Source: Methylotenera sp.
Lineage (GTDB): Bacteria; Pseudomonadota; Gammaproteobacteria; Burkholderiales; Methylophilaceae
DNA length: 64,000 nt
NCBI RefSeq assembly: GCF_029946165.1
Contig: NZ_JAQSDZ010000010.1
Coordinates: forward strand, 1-64,000
Reading direction: 5' to 3'
Shown: positions 59,128 to 64,000 of the stretch, one piece after another
How the letters are laid out: the number at the start of each line of letters is the position of its first letter
Position numbering within the stretch: the first letter of the stretch is position 1
The notes under the pieces: generated by a model
The model's input: only the letters and a program-made list of their open reading frames with translations
Told to the model about the DNA's origin: nothing
Database searches by the model: none
Translations under genes and position numbers: made by a program

Positions 59128-59138
59128 AAAAACCCAAC

Positions 59139-59167
59139 ATTCTATTTAGCCTGACTTTTATTGTCAA
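59139..59167 (-). promoter_or_regulatory. Sigma70 promoter of the str operon
   Basis: On the minus strand: perfect -35 TTGACA (59162-59167), 17-base spacer, -10 TAGAAT (59139-59144). It starts 18 bp after the rpoC stop and yields a leader of about 117 bases before rpsL. Confidence 0.85.
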
Positions 59168-59185
59168 GCCTTTAATTGTTTGATT

Positions 59186-62100
59186 TTATTCTGCTGCCGT
59201 TTCACTAACTACTTCTACTGCTGGAACTTCAGCTTCTGTAAACAACGCTTCAGCTGGAATTTCTTTAGCTGGCGCACTGCCTGCAACCGCTGCACGCTTA
59301 CGCGCATCATGATATGCCAGCCCAGTACCTGCTGGAATCAAGCGTCCAACAATTACGTTTTCTTTCAAACCACGTAACTCATCACGCTTACCTAAAATAG
59401 CTGCTTCAGTTAACACGCGAGTTGTTTCTTGGAACGAAGCCGCAGAGATAAATGAATCTGTTGATAATGATGCTTTAGTAATACCAAGCAACACATATTC
59501 AAATTCAGCTGGTTTTAGATCTAATGGAATGACACGTTCATTTTCTAGCAACAAATCTGCGCGCTCTACTTGTTCGCCCATAATGAAGTTTGTATCGCCA
59601 GCATCTGTTACACGTACACGGCGTAACATTTGACGCACAATTACTTCAATATGCTTATCGTTGATCTTTACACCTTGTAAACGATAAACGTCTTGCACTT
59701 CATCGATAATGTAACGTGCTAATGCTTCACGACCTTGTAAACGTAAGATATCTTGCGGCTCAGCTGGACCATCAACAATGCTCTCGCCTTTAGTCACCAC
59801 TTGACCGTCATGCGCCGTCACGTGTTTATCTTTAGGAATCAAGAATTCGCTGGTGATACCATCTAAATCAGTAATCACTAAACGTTGTTTACCTTTAGTA
59901 TCTTTACCAAATGAAACAGTACCTGTCACTTCAGCCAACATACCGGCATCTTTTGGTGAACGCGCTTCAAACAACTCAGCTACGCGTGGAAGACCCCCAG
60001 TAATATCACGAGTTTTAGATGATTCTTGTGGAATACGCGCAATTACTTCACCTACGCCCACTTCCTGACCATCTTTAACCGTAATAATACAACCCAATTG
60101 GAATGTCGTATTTACAGACTGCTCACTACCAGTAATCTTAACTTCAACACCATTTGCATCCAACAATTTAACTTGTGGGCGTAAGCCTTTAGTTTGGCCA
60201 GCACGTTGTTTAGGATCGATTACCACTAATGATGACAAACCTGTCACATCATCGATTTGTTTAGCAACGGTAATACCTTCTTCCACGTTTTCAAATTTAA
60301 TTTGACCCGCGTATTCAGTAATAATTGGGCGAGTATGTGGATCCCATGTTGCAATCGCTTGACCCGCTTTTACTGTTTTACCGTCAGTAATTTGCAATGT
60401 CGCACCGTATGGCACTTTATGACGCTCACGCTCACGACCGTTTTCATCAGCAATTAACACTTCACCATTACGTGAAATGACTACTTGCTCATTACGCGCA
60501 TTCGTTACGTAACGCATCGTAGAAGTGAAGTTCAACACACCGTTAGACTTACCTTCAACTTGTGACACTGAAGCCGCACGCGACGCCGCACCACCAATGT
60601 GGAATGTACGCATGGTTAGCTGTGTACCAGGTTCACCGATTGATTGCGCCGCAATCACACCAACAGCCTCACCCATACTAATGAGTTTGCCACGACCTAA
60701 GTCACGACCATAACATTTCGCACAGATACCGTAGCGTGTATCGCAAGTAAGTGCTGTACGCACTTTCACTTCATCAATACCAAGCGCATCTAGATGCTCA
60801 ACTTCATCTTCACCCAATAATGTACCTGCTGGGTAAATCACTTCTTGCGTTTCTGGGTTAACCACATCAAGCGCAGCCGTACGACCTAAAATACGATCGT
60901 GCAATGGCTCAATGACTTCACCACCTTTTACTAGCGCTTTTGTTACCAAACCATCAGTAGTACCGCAGTCTGTCTCAGTGACCACTAAATCTTGTGTTAC
61001 GTCCACTAAACGACGTGTTAAGTAACCAGAGTTAGCTGTTTTCAACGCAGTATCGGCAAGACCCTTACGAGCACCGTGAGTTGAAATAAAGTATTGCAAC
61101 ACGTTTAAACCGTCACGGAAGTTCGCTTTAATTGGCGTTTCAATAATAGAGCCATCTGGTTTCGCCATCAAACCGCGCATACCAGCTAACTGACGAATCT
61201 GTGCTGCAGAACCACGCGCACCAGAGTCGGCCATCATGTAAATAGCATTGAATGATTCTTGACGAAGCACTTTACCTGCTTTGTCTTTCACTTGTTTGCC
61301 ATCAGCGTCTAATACATCTTCTTCTTTAAGTTGCTTCATCATCGCGTCAGCAACTTTATCACTTGCACGACCCCAGATATCCACTACTTTATTGTAACGC
61401 TCACCTTGAGTTACCAAGCCTGAAACGTATTGATCTTCAATTTCTTTCACTTCAGATTCAGCTGATGCAATTAATGCACCTTTCTCTTTCGGCACTAACA
61501 TGTCGTTAATACTGATAGAAATACCTGCTTTAGTTGCGTAAGAATAACCAGCATCTTTTAGCTTATCTGCGAAAATAACTGTTTCACGGATACCTACTTT
61601 ACGGAATGAAGCATTGATTAATTTAGAAATTTCTTTCTTTTTCAAAGCTTTATCTAGATTGCTGTAAGGTAAGCCAGCTGGCAGAATTTGTGACAATAAT
61701 GCACGACCAACCGTTGTTTCGTAGCGATTGATTTTTTCAGTTTTAACACCGTCAAAATCCACTTCGTATTCTTTAATACGCACAGTAACTTTGGCATGAA
61801 GGTCAATTAAACCTTGGTCATATACACGTTGCACTTCTTTAACATCTGCAAAGCGCATACCTTCACCACGAGCCGCAACTCTTTCACGCGTCATATAGTA
61901 AAGACCCAACACGATATCTTGTGAAGGCACAATAATTGGCTCGCCGTTTGCAGGAGACAATACGTTGTTAGATGCCAACATTAAAGTACGTGCTTCCATT
62001 TGCGCTTCTAAGCTCAATGGAACGTGAACAGCCATTTGGTCACCATCGAAGTCGGCGTTGAATGCCGCACAAACTAATGGGTGCAATTGAATCGCTTTAC

Positions 62101-63430
62101 CTTCGATTAAGATAGGCTCAAACGCTTGAATACCTAAACGGTGCAATGTAGGCGCACGGTTAAGTAATACTGGATGCTCGCGGATAACATCCTCGAGAAT
62201 ATCCCAAACTTCTGGTCCTTCTTCTTCTACTTTTTTCTTCGCTGCTTTAATCGTTGTTGCAATACCTAACACTTCCAATTTATGGAAAATGAATGGTTTG
62301 AACAATTCCAAAGCCATTTTCTTAGGTAAACCACATTGGTGCAATTTCAGTTGTGGACCAACCACAATCACTGAACGACCTGAGTAATCCACACGTTTAC
62401 CCAACAAGTTCTGACGGAAACGACCGCCTTTACCTTTAATCATGTCAGCAAGTGATTTCAATGGTCGCTTGTTAGCACCAGTCATCACTTTACCGCGACG
62501 ACCGTTATCCAATAGTGAATCCACCGCCTCTTGCAACATACGTTTTTCGTTACGTACGATAATTTCAGGTGCTTTTAACTCTAGCAAACGTTTTAAACGG
62601 TTGTTACGGTTAATCACGCGACGATACAAATCGTTCAAATCAGACGTTGCAAAACGACCGCCATCCAATGGTACCAATGGACGTAGTTCTGGTGGTAATA
62701 CTGGCAAGATTTCAAGAATCATCCACTCTGGTTTAATACCAGATTTTTGGAATGCTTCTAACACTTTCAAGCGTTTAGCAATTTTCTTGATTTTCGCTTC
62801 AGAGCCTGTTGCGCCTAGGTCTTGACGTAATTGCACAACTTCACGCTCAATATCCATTGTACGTAATAACTCACGCACCGCTTCAGCACCCATAACAGCA
62901 TTGAATTCATCGCCGTACTCTTCTACTTTTGCAAGATAGTCATCTTCAGTCAATAACTGACCGCGTGTAAGCGGCGTCATGCCTGGATCAACCACGATAA
63001 ATGCTTCAAAGTACAACACACGTTCAATATCACGCAAAGCGATATCTAATACCATACCTAAACGGCTTGGTAGTGATTTCAAGAACCAAATATGCGCTAC
63101 TGGTGATGCTAGGTCAATATGACCCATACGTTCACGACGCACTTTTGATAAAGTAACCTCAACGCCGCATTTTTCACAGATTACGCCGCGATGTTTTAAG
63201 CGTTTGTATTTACCGCATAAGCACTCGTAATCTTTTATTGGGCCAAAGATTTTTGCACAGAACAAGCCATCACGTTCAGGTTTGAATGTACGGTAGTTGA
63301 TAGTTTCTGGCTTTTTAACTTCGCCATATGACCATGAACGGATTTTTTCAGGTGAAGCGAGTGCAATCTTAATAGCATCGAACTCTTCTTCTTGCGTTAC
63401 CTGTTTAAATAAGTCTAATAGAGCTTTCAA
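59186..63430 (-). CDS. rpoC: RNA polymerase beta' subunit
   Basis: Catalytic-clamp subunit, 1414 residues. The N-terminal zinc site is C70-L-C-G...C85-EKC ([20 protein letters not shown]), and the active-site magnesium motif [12 protein letters not shown] lies near residue 460. Later segments include the trigger-loop region ([20 protein letters not shown]) and a second zinc site [16 protein letters not shown] near 888-903. A 20-residue Ala/Glu/Val-rich tail ends the protein. It lies 11 bp after rpoB. Confidence 0.99.
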   Translation of the reverse strand: MKALLDLFKQVTQEEEFDAIKIALASPEKIRSWSYGEVKKPETINYRTFKPERDGLFCAKIFGPIKDYECLCGKYKRLKHRGVICEKCGVEVTLSKVRRERMGHIDLASPVAHIWFLKSLPSRLGMVLDIALRDIERVLYFEAFIVVDPGMTPLTRGQLLTEDDYLAKVEEYGDEFNAVMGAEAVRELLRTMDIEREVVQLRQDLGATGSEAKIKKIAKRLKVLEAFQKSGIKPEWMILEILPVLPPELRPLVPLDGGRFATSDLNDLYRRVINRNNRLKRLLELKAPEIIVRNEKRMLQEAVDSLLDNGRRGKVMTGANKRPLKSLADMIKGKGGRFRQNLLGKRVDYSGRSVIVVGPQLKLHQCGLPKKMALELFKPFIFHKLEVLGIATTIKAAKKKVEEEGPEVWDILEDVIREHPVLLNRAPTLHRLGIQAFEPILIEGKAIQLHPLVCAAFNADFDGDQMAVHVPLSLEAQMEARTLMLASNNVLSPANGEPIIVPSQDIVLGLYYMTRERVAARGEGMRFADVKEVQRVYDQGLIDLHAKVTVRIKEYEVDFDGVKTEKINRYETTVGRALLSQILPAGLPYSNLDKALKKKEISKLINASFRKVGIRETVIFADKLKDAGYSYATKAGISISINDMLVPKEKGALIASAESEVKEIEDQYVSGLVTQGERYNKVVDIWGRASDKVADAMMKQLKEEDVLDADGKQVKDKAGKVLRQESFNAIYMMADSGARGSAAQIRQLAGMRGLMAKPDGSIIETPIKANFRDGLNVLQYFISTHGARKGLADTALKTANSGYLTRRLVDVTQDLVVTETDCGTTDGLVTKALVKGGEVIEPLHDRILGRTAALDVVNPETQEVIYPAGTLLGEDEVEHLDALGIDEVKVRTALTCDTRYGICAKCYGRDLGRGKLISMGEAVGVIAAQSIGEPGTQLTMRTFHIGGAASRAASVSQVEGKSNGVLNFTSTMRYVTNARNEQVVISRNGEVLIADENGRERERHKVPYGATLQITDGKTVKAGQAIATWDPHTRPIITEYAGQIKFENVEEGITVAKQIDDVTGLSSLVVIDPKQRAGQTKGLRPQVKLLDANGVEVKITGSEQSVNTTFQLGCIITVKDGQEVGVGEVIARIPQESSKTRDITGGLPRVAELFEARSPKDAGMLAEVTGTVSFGKDTKGKQRLVITDLDGITSEFLIPKDKHVTAHDGQVVTKGESIVDGPAEPQDILRLQGREALARYIIDEVQDVYRLQGVKINDKHIEVIVRQMLRRVRVTDAGDTNFIMGEQVERADLLLENERVIPLDLKPAEFEYVLLGITKASLSTDSFISAASFQETTRVLTEAAILGKRDELRGLKENVIVGRLIPAGTGLAYHDARKRAAVAGSAPAKEIPAEALFTEAEVPAVEVVSETAAE

Positions 63431-63441
63431 GTCTGTTCTCC

Positions 63442-64000
<559 letters not shown>

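Noticed and set aside
62442-62825. 127-codon plus-strand frame opposite rpoC
   Set aside because: Antisense to conserved rpoC sequence, Ser/Arg-rich as expected of a shadow frame.

Overview
The window is a gene-dense chromosomal segment (roughly 40% GC by eye) from a betaproteobacterium. Gene content and order point to Nitrosomonadales/Methylophilaceae, closest in style to Methylotenera: dusB-fis-purH-purD, coaBC near dut, rpmB-rpmG, and a beta-type str/S10/spc/alpha superoperon following rpoBC. This placement rests on recall of protein families and gene order, not on a database search.

Layout. 1-5890: tail of an unrecognised Lys/Ala/Pro-rich protein, then dusB-fis, purH, purD, hemF on the plus strand, ending in a hairpin terminator. 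6009-10921: an ethanolamine module: a eutR-like AraC regulator behind a sigma54-type promoter, convergent with eutB-eutC and the permease gene eat. 11125-15410: a REP-like inverted repeat pair, an M18 aminopeptidase and two sodium-coupled amino-acid transporters. 15547-22602: cytochrome c, hexose-6-phosphate mutarotase, ilvD, a PAS-GGDEF-EAL protein and lgt. 22772-29497: a small unknown gene, cstA-ybdD with a DUF2805 gene, an MsbA-like ABC exporter, an MgtC/DUF4010 membrane protein and radC. 29511-32396: an unusual pair, an exported dikinase-like protein and a zincin-like protein. 32411-40380: coaBC, a TonB-dependent receptor, dut, rpmB-rpmG, an MscS channel, a variant CorA and a glutaredoxin-like protein. 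40409-64000, minus strand: transcription runs rpoB(partial)-rpoC-rpsL-rpsG-fusA-tuf-rpsJ-rplC ... rpsQ-rplN ... secY-rpmJ-rpsM-rpsK-rpsD-rpoA-rplQ, ending in a terminator.

How it works together. Most genes are housekeeping (translation, transcription, purine, haem, CoA and branched-chain amino-acid synthesis). The accessory theme is nitrogen and carbon scavenging: ethanolamine uptake and cleavage under probable nitrogen control, a peptidase, two amino-acid symporters and a CstA-type peptide/pyruvate transporter. The ribosomal superoperon has clear sigma70-like promoters before rpsL, rplC, rplN and rpsM, and strong hairpins at several internal junctions. infA is absent between secY and rpmJ.

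The only stretch over 300 bases without a gene is 10922-11308; it holds the eat and pepC promoter regions and the REP-like pair. I found no tRNA, rRNA, CRISPR array, insertion sequence or prophage. The most unusual content is the 29511-32396 pair, the eutR promoter and the CorA variant.
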